Part shown: piece after piece, positions 1 to 5,976 of the stretch
Numbering within the stretch: the stretch's first letter is position 1
Layout: the number at the start of each line of letters is the position of its first letter
NCBI GenBank assembly: GCA_009780795.1
Contig: WQZJ01000045.1
Location: 1 to 9,320 of the forward strand
Source: Methanomassiliicoccaceae archaeon
Lineage (GTDB): Archaea; Thermoplasmatota; Thermoplasmata; Methanomassiliicoccales; Methanomethylophilaceae
DNA: 9,320 nt
Reading direction: 5' to 3'
Position numbers and translations under genes: made by a program
The notes under the pieces: model-generated
Told to the model about the DNA's origin: nothing
Seen by the model: the letters and a program-made list of their open reading frames with translations, nothing else
Database searches by the model: none

Positions 1-335
1 GGCTCGACATAGAAACGAGCGCTAACCTTTATCTTTCTCAACTTCTTTTCCTCTTAATGTAAGGATAACCTTTTTTCAAAACAAACTGTCAAACTTCGGA
101 GGAACCGATAAATTACGGTTCACGTTTATCTCAGAGGTTCTGAGTCGTGTTTGTTTGTGCATAGAACCGACATCTCAGAACGCTTCTTTCTTTTTTGCCC
201 GATGACTGCCCGAGCAAACGACTTCCAGCACTACGTTTTACATCTCATCCTGTCAAAGTCAGGATTAATTATTCGTGAGGGAATGATTCATTCCCCGGAC
301 GGTTGAAATTTATGAAGCATGAAACAATACAGCAA
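1..335. other. Gene-free stretch with several hairpins
   Basis: No convincing gene is seen on either strand; the longest start-to-stop frames are about 30 codons and lack a ribosome binding site. The stretch holds inverted repeats instead. AACCG at 103-107 pairs with CGGTT at 116-120. CTCAGA at 130-135 pairs with TCTGAG at 139-144. GTTCTGAG at 137-144 can alternatively pair with CTCAGAAC at 174-181, ahead of a pyrimidine-rich run ending in T6 at 191-196. ATCCTG at 247-252 pairs with CAGGAT at 260-265. A palindrome lies at 279-295. The last two are 40-90 nt beyond the stop of the leftward gene at 336 and could help end that transcript, but neither is followed by a T-run in that direction. Confidence 0.5.
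279..295. repeat. 17-nt near-perfect palindrome
   Basis: GGGAATGA and TCATTCCC are arranged around a single central T. As RNA it gives a 7-bp stem with a 3-nt loop; as DNA it is a symmetric site of operator type. It lies about 40 nt past the stop codon of the leftward gene ending at 336. No T-run follows leftward, so a terminator role is uncertain. Confidence 0.45.
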
Positions 336-713
336 CTAAGAGTTGAATCGATCTATGATCTTTTTTATCTCATCGAAGGGTTTTGCAAAGCGATATAGTT
401 TACTTTTACCATTATTATAATTTATTGTCAATACGCCATCGCCAAATGTATCAATCCTGAAGTCCAATTTCTTAACGTCTTCTCTTTTTATGAAAACTGC
501 GTTATTAATGAGAACGGATTTGGTGTCAGTCGGCGTTATGACAAGTTCATCATCCAGAATGGTAAAGCCGAACAGACTTATGTTAGGAACTCCAGCCGCG
601 AGTTGCAAAAAACTCATAATTTTACCGCCACTCTTCTCCCCGCATGCAAATAAATCGTCTTGCATGAGGCTACCGTTTCGAAGTGCAATCTTTATATCCT
701 CTGGTTCAAGCAT
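336..713 (-). CDS. Small soluble protein, possible PH-like fold
   Basis: This encodes 125 residues with ATG at 713, supported by AAGGA at 719-723 with a 5-nt spacer. There is no signal peptide or membrane segment. The first 35 residues look helical. From about residue 46 the pattern is short beta strands (LFGFTILDDELVITPT, then VLINNAVFIKREDVKKLDF, then GVLTINYNNGKSKLYRF) closed by an amphipathic helix (FDEIKKIIDRF). That order resembles the small bacterial PH-like domains, often annotated as PH or YokE-like, but no signature residue makes the assignment firm. It is the third leftward gene after the precursor-like peptide and the six-helix membrane protein, with an 86-nt gap before it that could hold its own promoter. 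Its role is unknown; an accessory or immunity-linked role is inferred from position only. Confidence 0.75.
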   Translation of the reverse strand: MLEPEDIKIALRNGSLMQDDLFACGEKSGGKIMSFLQLAAGVPNISLFGFTILDDELVITPTDTKSVLINNAVFIKREDVKKLDFRIDTFGDGVLTINYNNGKSKLYRFAKPFDEIKKIIDRFNS

Positions 714-799
714 GATATTCCTTTAGTAACCGAACAGTTTTCTGTACTATAATGATTTCCATCGTACAATGTTTGTCTAAATTATGACTTGTTTTAACG

Positions 800-1444
800 T
801 TAGATCATGCTATTGTTTGGTATCTTCCTTGAGACGATAAATACAACAAAACTGACTGTCAAGGCTGTGAGTGATGCCGCCAAGATTATCATGTTGACAA
901 TGTTATCGACCGTATCAGCGTATAACATCTCATACGCAGGAGTTATTGCGCCACAGATACATACGATCGATAGTGTCACAAAAAATGCTAGATTATAATT
1001 CTTTATCTTCATTTCATATGGATATCCTGTGTACGGAAGTCCAATTTTATTGCATACCATCTCTGTATCCATCAAAGAGATGAATATCATTCCGAAGAGG
1101 ATACAGAAGATTGCAAAGAATGATGGTAGGCCGTTGGGGGCGGTCATGATCATTCCAAGAACTGCAAGAACAACCATCAAGTATCCGAAAGAAAAAACCA
1201 TGGCTCGCCTATACGCATGAAGGTATATGTGAGCGAGACCTGGGACGAAAGACCTTATCATAGCTGAGGGTCTGTTCTTTTCCGGATCGTCTAGATTTAC
1301 ATTTGTAAGCAGAGCGGTACTCAATGCAAAAAATGTTCCAAACGCGCTCAGCGCAATCCAGTAATTCTCCAATAGAATGACTATTATAAGGGTCGCTATG
1401 AATAATGATGTGAGCACTATCCAAAACTTACTACGGGTCTTCAT
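800..1444 (-). CDS. Six-helix membrane protein, candidate immunity factor
   Basis: This encodes 214 residues with ATG at 1444, preceded by AAGGA at 1453-1457 with an 8-nt spacer. Six hydrophobic segments are visible, at roughly residues 8-25, 28-47, 80-100, 106-125, 150-170 and 181-204, with short charged loops and no soluble domain. Residues 67-72 (VPGLAH), followed by Tyr and a basic stretch, recall the PGLGH-type motif of TM2-like small membrane proteins. That similarity is weak and gives no function. The gene lies directly downstream of, and on the same strand as, the double-glycine precursor-like gene, separated by 79 nt that contain a strong stem-loop (1476-1514). In bacteriocin loci the gene after the precursor usually encodes immunity, often a small multi-helix membrane protein. 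I infer that role from position and topology, not from sequence homology. Confidence 0.85.
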   Translation of the reverse strand: MKTRSKFWIVLTSLFIATLIIVILLENYWIALSAFGTFFALSTALLTNVNLDDPEKNRPSAMIRSFVPGLAHIYLHAYRRAMVFSFGYLMVVLAVLGMIMTAPNGLPSFFAIFCILFGMIFISLMDTEMVCNKIGLPYTGYPYEMKIKNYNLAFFVTLSIVCICGAITPAYEMLYADTVDNIVNMIILAASLTALTVSFVVFIVSRKIPNNSMI

Positions 1445-1475
1445 ATAGGGTATCCTTCATGTAAAATAAATGGTT

Positions 1476-1514
1476 TTTCAATTAAAATGGACAGTTCGTC
1501 CACTTTAGTTGAAA
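1476..1514 (-). promoter_or_regulatory. Intercistronic stem-loop after precursor gene
   Basis: The arms at 1476-1492 and 1498-1514 can form a 17-bp stem with two non-Watson-Crick positions, one of them a G-U wobble, around a 5-nt loop. The stem begins 10 nt past the precursor stop codon at 1524 and ends 32 nt before the next start. No T-run follows on the minus strand, so it looks more like an attenuator, processing site or mRNA-stabilising element than a full terminator. Such an element would let the peptide gene be expressed above the downstream membrane protein, as is common for peptide precursors. Confidence 0.6.
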
Positions 1515-1523
1515 TGAGGCCGA

Positions 1524-1892
1524 TCACCCAAATAAGACGCGTATGATGCTGCCTGCTCCTAATCCGGGCTTCAATGTAAGATTTAATATTGAAGCTCCGA
1601 TTGAAAACGCAGATGTAGCAGCAGTGGCAGTCCAGAGTATGCCTACGCCACTTACAACTCCTGTAACAATACCAACAGCACCTGCGGCTATACTGATTGT
1701 TTTAGCAGTCTCTGAGTCTAAATAACCCATATCTGCTGCAATTGGAGCTGCAACTGACACTGCAGTAGATGTGAGAGATACTACTGCCAATGCTATAAAT
1801 ATAGGAAAGACTCCTCCATCATATTCCATCTCATCCGCCGATAACTCAACGTATTTGGCGGGCATTTTCATTTCGTATGCGTATGCTGTCAT
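1524..1892 (-). CDS. Double-glycine leader peptide, bacteriocin-like precursor
   Basis: This encodes 122 residues from ATG at 1892. An in-frame TTG at 1913 gives 7 more residues, but AGGAGA at 1902-1907 lies 9 nt before the ATG and decides the start. Residues 1-27 form a polar leader ending ELSADEMEYDGG, a double-glycine C39 peptidase site. Its spacing is one residue shorter than the usual LSxxELxxIxGG, with Tyr at -4 and Met at -6. The predicted core is 95 residues, has no cysteine and is almost wholly hydrophobic. It has membrane-prone stretches at precursor residues 28-53, 63-87 and 88-105, and a GxxxGxxxG zipper (Gly74, 78, 82). The family pattern (GG leader, glycine zipper, nearby C39 exporter) suggests a membrane-active secreted peptide; antimicrobial activity is inference. 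Alternatives are a signalling peptide or a surface protein. It is divergent from its likely exporter. Confidence 0.85.
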   Translation of the reverse strand: MTAYAYEMKMPAKYVELSADEMEYDGGVFPIFIALAVVSLTSTAVSVAAPIAADMGYLDSETAKTISIAAGAVGIVTGVVSGVGILWTATAATSAFSIGASILNLTLKPGLGAGSIIRVLFG

Positions 1893-1901
1893 GTTTCTAT
1901 T

Positions 1902-1907
1902 TCTCCT
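1902..1907 (-). promoter_or_regulatory. Shine-Dalgarno site fixing precursor start
   Basis: AGGAGA on the minus strand lies 9 nt upstream of the ATG at 1892. It is inside the longer open frame that begins with TTG at 1913, so it argues for the ATG and a 27-residue leader. Confidence 0.7.
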
Positions 1908-1942
1908 GCCCAACTTGGCAATAAAAAAAATTTAACCGACAG

Positions 1943-1950
1943 TATATAAC
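1943..1950 (-). promoter_or_regulatory. TATA box for leftward precursor operon
   Basis: The minus strand reads GTTATATAC across this site. At normal archaeal TATA-to-start spacing of about 26 nt, transcription would begin near 1920, giving a leader of about 28 nt that contains the AGGAGA site. This fits an SD-led peptide gene. Confidence 0.6.
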
Positions 1951-1958
1951 ACTATTTC

Positions 1959-1989
1959 AATATCCCTTAGGTGGCAAACGAAGGGTATT
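1959..1989. promoter_or_regulatory. Dyad between divergent promoters, possible operator
   Basis: AATATCCCTT (1959-1968) and AAGGGTATT (1981-1989) form an inverted repeat of 9 bp with one bulged T. It is centred near 1974, between the two outward-facing TATA boxes (about 1946 and 2012). The position would let a bound regulator affect both operons. No DNA-binding regulator is encoded in the window, so the binder is unknown. Confidence 0.35.
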
Positions 1990-2007
1990 TTGTCCTTACT
2001 GTAAATG

Positions 2008-2016
2008 CTTATATTA
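2008..2016 (+). promoter_or_regulatory. TATA box for export operon
   Basis: CTTATATTA is centred about 25 nt upstream of the GTG at 2037, the archaeal TATA-to-transcription-start distance. The exporter mRNA is therefore probably leaderless. No Shine-Dalgarno sequence precedes that GTG, which agrees. Confidence 0.55.
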
Positions 2017-2036
2017 GTGCCATTTGATTACATGAT

Positions 2037-4331
2037 GTGAAGTTCCCTCACATACAACAGCACGATTCCTCGGATTGCGGAGCCGCATGCATAGCAAGTA
2101 TATGTTCTTATTACGGTCGCGAAATCACAATAATGAAGCTGAGAGAATTGCTCGGCACGGATATTTCGGGAACGACGATCAAAGGCATCACAGAGGCTGT
2201 AGGGAAACTGGGGTTTGAGGCCAAGGCAGTGCGTGTTGACAAGGAATCGTTCAGAGGCGGATTCACTCTTCCGGCTGTGGCTCACATAGTTAAGAAAGAT
2301 GGCACGTCGCATTATGTTGTCATCTATTCAATAAACAAGAGAAACGGAACCGTAAGATACATGGATCCTGCTGAGGAATATCTTCAGAAGGCGTCCGCGG
2401 ATGAATTCTTCGAGAGCTTTGACGGTGTGATCGTGATGATGGTTCCGAATGAGAACTTCATCAAGAGTAAAGAAGCAGCGAAAAGCGTATTGTCGAGTTT
2501 CTTAGCTCTTCTTAGCCCTCATCGTAAATTGTTCATTGTTGCCATCGCTGCATCTGTGATACTGACGATCATCGGTATTGTATTGTCGATGTTTAACAAG
2601 GTGCTGATCGACGAGATAATACCTTATGGTCTTGATGACCAATTGAAAATATTCGCTATCGTTCTCATATTGGTGATATTGACACAGGTCATTCTGGGTG
2701 CGTTCAGGCAGCATGTAATATTATATATTTCACAGAAGATTGATATTCCGTTGACGTTAGGTTACTTTGAGCATGTGTTCAGACTCCCTATGAACTTCTT
2801 TGCATCCAGAAAGACCGGAGACATTGTAACACGTTTCCAGGATGCAGGAGTTATCAAGAATGTTCTCACAGGTGTTGCTCTCACCGCGATAATAGATGTT
2901 GCGATGGTCGTCATTGTGGGCGTTGTCCTGTATACGATGAATGTTACCCTCTTTGGAATAGTTCTTGTTCTTACAATCGTGAGCGCCATTCTTATTTTTC
3001 TCTTCCGCGCGCCGTACAGGAAGCTTAATAAGAAATCCATGGAACAAAATGCTAGGCTTAATTCTCAGGTAATTGAAAGTTTGAATGGCATTGAAACTGT
3101 GAAGACGAACACGTCCGAAGAACTTGTCATGGAAAGGATTGAGACGGAATACATAAAGACGCTGAAGCTCGGGTTCAGAGGCGGAGTATTATCGAACCTT
3201 CAGAATTCACTGTCATCATTTGCGGGCGGAGTCGGGAACATCGGGATATTGGTGATGGGAGGATTGCTCGTCATCGGCGGACAAACGACGTTGGGTACGC
3301 TCGTTGCATTTATGTCATTATCTGCATTCTTCATCGAACCAATAAACAGGCTTATCAGTTTACAATTGAGCATACAGGAAGCAAACATATCTTTGAAACG
3401 TATCTCTGAGATATACGGCGTGGAAGAGGAAGAGGACATAGAATCTGAGAAAGATTCCTCGATATTGAACGAAGGCATCAAAGATGTGATTATGGAAAAC
3501 GTATCATTCAGATACGGCGTGAGACCGCTGACGCTGAATGACGTATCGGTTGCTATACCTAAGGGAAAGAAAATTGCGGTAGTCGGAAGATCCGGTTCCG
3601 GGAAGACCACTTTATCGAAACTGATTCTTAAATTCTACATACCCGAGGACGGAAGAATCACGTTCAACGGGACAGATCTGAAAGACATTGATGCATTTGC
3701 GATAAGAGAGCGTATAGGTTGTGTTCCCCAGAATGTACAGCTTTTCAGCGGATCGATAACTAACAACATACTGATTGGGAAACCTAATGCGACTCCGAAT
3801 GAGATATCGAGCGCATGCAAACTTGCAGGTTGCGAGGAATTCATAAAGAAGCTGCCTGCGGGGTACAACACATTTCTGGATGAGAACGGCGGCGGTCTGT
3901 CGGGAGGGGAGAAGCAGAGGATCGCCTTGGCGAGAGTGTTAGTAAAGAGGCCCGATTTCATAATACTTGATGAGGCGACATCCAATATGGACTTCATAAC
4001 GGAACAGCAAATCTATGATACAATATTCAACAAAATGAAGGATACGACGATGCTAATCATCGCTCATCGTCTCAGCACGATAAGGAAATGTGATTCAATT
4101 CATGTTATGGATGAGGGTAAAATAATAGAGTCGGGAACGCACGACGAACTGATTAACAAAAATGGATTTTACTACAAACTGTGGGAGAGTCAAGTGGGCG
4201 AGACATCGTCCGTTAAGCATGAAAGGAATAAAGACTGCAGAACAGACAATAACGCTGAAAAAAATGTGGCAGCGAAAGATTCAGAAATAAAAGAGGATAC
4301 CGACAACGGTGATGAGATTGAGTACGGGTAA
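2037..4331 (+). CDS. C39 peptidase-containing ABC exporter for GG-leader peptides
   Basis: This is a full-length 764-residue peptidase-ABC transporter of the bacteriocin/ComA type, which removes a double-glycine leader inside the cell and exports the core with ATP. The C39 domain is residues 1-135 with Gln8, catalytic Cys14 (SSDCGAAC), His92 and Asp110 all present. The membrane domain (about 150-440) has six hydrophobic stretches. The nucleotide-binding domain (about 480-715) has Walker A GRSGSGKT (517-524), Q-loop Gln565, signature LSGGE (621-625), Walker B FIILDE (641-646) and H-loop His677. A charged tail of about 45 residues follows (720-764). GTG at 2037 is the only start after the in-frame TGA at 2025, and the catalytic motifs begin at once. 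It leads an operon with the GyrI-like and HlyD genes. Substrate assignment to the divergent precursor at 1524-1892 is inferred. Confidence 0.95.
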   Translation: MKFPHIQQHDSSDCGAACIASICSYYGREITIMKLRELLGTDISGTTIKGITEAVGKLGFEAKAVRVDKESFRGGFTLPAVAHIVKKDGTSHYVVIYSINKRNGTVRYMDPAEEYLQKASADEFFESFDGVIVMMVPNENFIKSKEAAKSVLSSFLALLSPHRKLFIVAIAASVILTIIGIVLSMFNKVLIDEIIPYGLDDQLKIFAIVLILVILTQVILGAFRQHVILYISQKIDIPLTLGYFEHVFRLPMNFFASRKTGDIVTRFQDAGVIKNVLTGVALTAIIDVAMVVIVGVVLYTMNVTLFGIVLVLTIVSAILIFLFRAPYRKLNKKSMEQNARLNSQVIESLNGIETVKTNTSEELVMERIETEYIKTLKLGFRGGVLSNLQNSLSSFAGGVGNIGILVMGGLLVIGGQTTLGTLVAFMSLSAFFIEPINRLISLQLSIQEANISLKRISEIYGVEEEEDIESEKDSSILNEGIKDVIMENVSFRYGVRPLTLNDVSVAIPKGKKIAVVGRSGSGKTTLSKLILKFYIPEDGRITFNGTDLKDIDAFAIRERIGCVPQNVQLFSGSITNNILIGKPNATPNEISSACKLAGCEEFIKKLPAGYNTFLDENGGGLSGGEKQRIALARVLVKRPDFIILDEATSNMDFITEQQIYDTIFNKMKDTTMLIIAHRLSTIRKCDSIHVMDEGKIIESGTHDELINKNGFYYKLWESQVGETSSVKHERNKDCRTDNNAEKNVAAKDSEIKEDTDNGDEIEYG

Positions 4332-4788
4332 GGAAATTGAGATTGTGAGGGGAAAGACGCTCAAACTGAAGAATGTTCTCTCAAAGGAGATCAATTCTCA
4401 AGACGTAAGTGAGATGCAGAAGGCCATGCATATGTTCCAATCATACACGAAATCGAAATCCCTCACTACATACGGGCCATTGATCATACGTTCGAACATT
4501 GCATTCGAGAACGGAACGCTAATACAGAGAAGCAGGATGATGATCCAGGTCAGAGAAACTCCCGATAAAGTCGATTCCCCATACTACTTCGATGAATTGG
4601 TAAGAGTTGAGAACTGTGTGATGGCCCGTTACCGCGGTGATCCAAATAGTGTTCAGATGGCACGCGGAAAGATAAGCGTGTATGCATTTGAGAATGATAT
4701 ACAGCTGAAGGGGGATATGTACACGGTGTTTGTGGAACAGAATGAGAACGGCATAATGGCAGATGTCTTCGCAGAGACGGAGCAATGA
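4309..4788 (+). CDS. GyrI-like effector-binding domain protein
   Basis: This encodes 159 residues from GTG 4309, or 158 from the adjacent ATG at 4312; GAGG at 4293-4296 lies 12-15 nt upstream. The start falls within the last 23 nt of the exporter gene, so translation is probably coupled. The second half matches the GyrI-like / MerR effector-binding pattern: ENCVMARYRG (101-110), then a helix ending VYAFENDIQLKGDMYTVFVE, then a closing strand IMADVFAE. These domains bind small amphipathic ligands at the C-terminus of regulators such as BmrR, or stand alone. The N-terminal 55 residues are polar with no visible helix-turn-helix, so it is unlikely to bind DNA itself. It is held between the exporter and HlyD genes, implying a role in the same pathway, perhaps ligand sensing or sequestration. 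That role is inference. Confidence 0.8.
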   Translation: MMRLSTGKEIEIVRGKTLKLKNVLSKEINSQDVSEMQKAMHMFQSYTKSKSLTTYGPLIIRSNIAFENGTLIQRSRMMIQVRETPDKVDSPYYFDELVRVENCVMARYRGDPNSVQMARGKISVYAFENDIQLKGDMYTVFVEQNENGIMADVFAETEQ

Positions 4789-4816
4789 CACACGATACAA
4801 CAAAAGAGATATGACT

Positions 4817-5881
4817 ATGAGAAAGCTGGGCGAATATGATCTGAAGAAACTCAGCGACAGTCGCTTGTTATACATGCGCAGTCCCCCTAAGTTCACATAT
4901 ATATTCGTTGTGATTGTTGCAATAATACTTGCAGGCGCTCTGATATGGAGCGCCGTTACCGTGAAGGCGGAACAGGTACAGGTCTCAGGGATAATAACAA
5001 CTGAAGGGAAACAGACGCTTTCCGCCAACGTTACCGGAATAATATCCGACGTGTATTATGAAGAAGGAGATGCCGTATCCGCAGGCGATGTTATAGCGGA
5101 ATTCGATAAGACGGAGATCAATATCGAGATAGCAAAAAGGGAATCACTCAGATCTTCGCTTACCGTTCAGATAGAATGCATAAACACTATGCAGCTGTGT
5201 ATCGTGAATGCTGATTTCGATCAACCGTTCACGCAATCGGAAGATGAGATAAGATTCTATTACATGTTCGAAACTTATGTCACAACTTTCAATTCCTATT
5301 CTGGCAGTTCTGTTTTGCAAAATAATCTGAACACTCAGACATTGTCTCAGCTGACGTCAGAGAGAAGCACACTCATAGCTCAGAGAACCTCGATTCAGGC
5401 TGAATTGGACTCATATAATGCGGCTCTGGCAAGATACGACATAAAGGCGGTGATATCCGGCGTACTGCATTTGGATTCTCCGTTACGAACGGGGATGATG
5501 ATACAGGCGGGAACACAGATAGGAAGTATCAGCGACCTCAGTTCCGGTAAGATAATCGAGATGTATATATGGTCCGGAGACCGCTCAAAGATAGAAGTCG
5601 GTCAAGAGTGTTCATTCACAGTCGACGGTCTCGCACAAACAGAATATGGTTCGATAAAGGGTGTGGTCAGAAGCATTTCCAGCGACGCAATAATGTCAGA
5701 AAGAGGGGCGTTCTTCCGCGTGATAGTGGAATTCGATACGGAATATATAGAGGATTCCAAAGGCAATAAAATCATATTGTCCAACGGAATGACCGTGCGG
5801 GCCTGGATAACGTATGATAAGATCACATACTTGAAATATTGGTTGGATCAGATAGGAATAGGGAAATACCTCTACCGATGA
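4817..5881 (+). CDS. HlyD-type membrane fusion protein, peptide export accessory
   Basis: This encodes 354 residues from ATG 4817, which has GAGA about 8 nt upstream. The frame is open back to ATG 4763 (372 residues), which would overlap the GyrI-like gene; ATG 4811 is also possible. I prefer 4817 because the family's conserved N-terminus (DLKKLSDSR) starts just after it. A single membrane anchor spans about residues 26-48. It is followed by a lipoyl-like half (GIITTEGKQTLSANVTGIIS, then EEGDAVSAGDVIAEFDKTEI), a short helical hairpin region and the second lipoyl half (YDIKAVISGVLHLDSPLRTG). A beta-barrel segment ends with TVRAWITYDK. Such proteins partner C39-ABC exporters on the outer face of the membrane. 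The LSDSR start and overall plan resemble Gram-positive bacteriocin accessory proteins. The gene ends 17 nt before the insertion sequence and no terminator is seen between. Confidence 0.9.
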   Translation: MRKLGEYDLKKLSDSRLLYMRSPPKFTYIFVVIVAIILAGALIWSAVTVKAEQVQVSGIITTEGKQTLSANVTGIISDVYYEEGDAVSAGDVIAEFDKTEINIEIAKRESLRSSLTVQIECINTMQLCIVNADFDQPFTQSEDEIRFYYMFETYVTTFNSYSGSSVLQNNLNTQTLSQLTSERSTLIAQRTSIQAELDSYNAALARYDIKAVISGVLHLDSPLRTGMMIQAGTQIGSISDLSSGKIIEMYIWSGDRSKIEVGQECSFTVDGLAQTEYGSIKGVVRSISSDAIMSERGAFFRVIVEFDTEYIEDSKGNKIILSNGMTVRAWITYDKITYLKYWLDQIGIGKYLYR

Positions 5882-5898
5882 GATTACTAACACTCTAG

Positions 5899-5916
5899 GC
5901 TGACAGGAAATCATAA
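5899..5916. repeat. Left terminal inverted repeat of the IS
   Basis: GGCTGACAGGAAATCATA matches the reverse complement of 6962-6979 at 17 of 18 positions. Similarity stops at the outer GG. Confidence 0.85.
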
Positions 5917-5976
5917 TGCGATCCCGTGAGTAATATCTTTTAAGCGTCCGCAATACCATTTCACTCCCACGGGAAA

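Noticed and set aside
112..306. Plus-strand open frame of about 65 codons, with ATG at 202 giving 34 residues
   Set aside because: There is no ribosome binding site before the ATG, the composition is not protein-like, and the region is full of inverted repeats. No GG-leader pattern is present.
490..726. Plus-strand open frame opposite the small leftward gene
   Set aside because: It is antisense to 336-713, which has an SD site and a sensible protein pattern. The plus-strand product is shadow-like.
1893..1913. TTG 1913 as start of the precursor
   Set aside because: The AGGAGA site lies inside this extension and is well spaced for the ATG at 1892.
5923..5974. Inverted repeat TCCCGTG / CACGGGA taken as the IS ends
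   Set aside because: It is internal to the better 18-bp terminal repeats at 5899-5916 and 6962-6979, and it brackets only the transposase start region.
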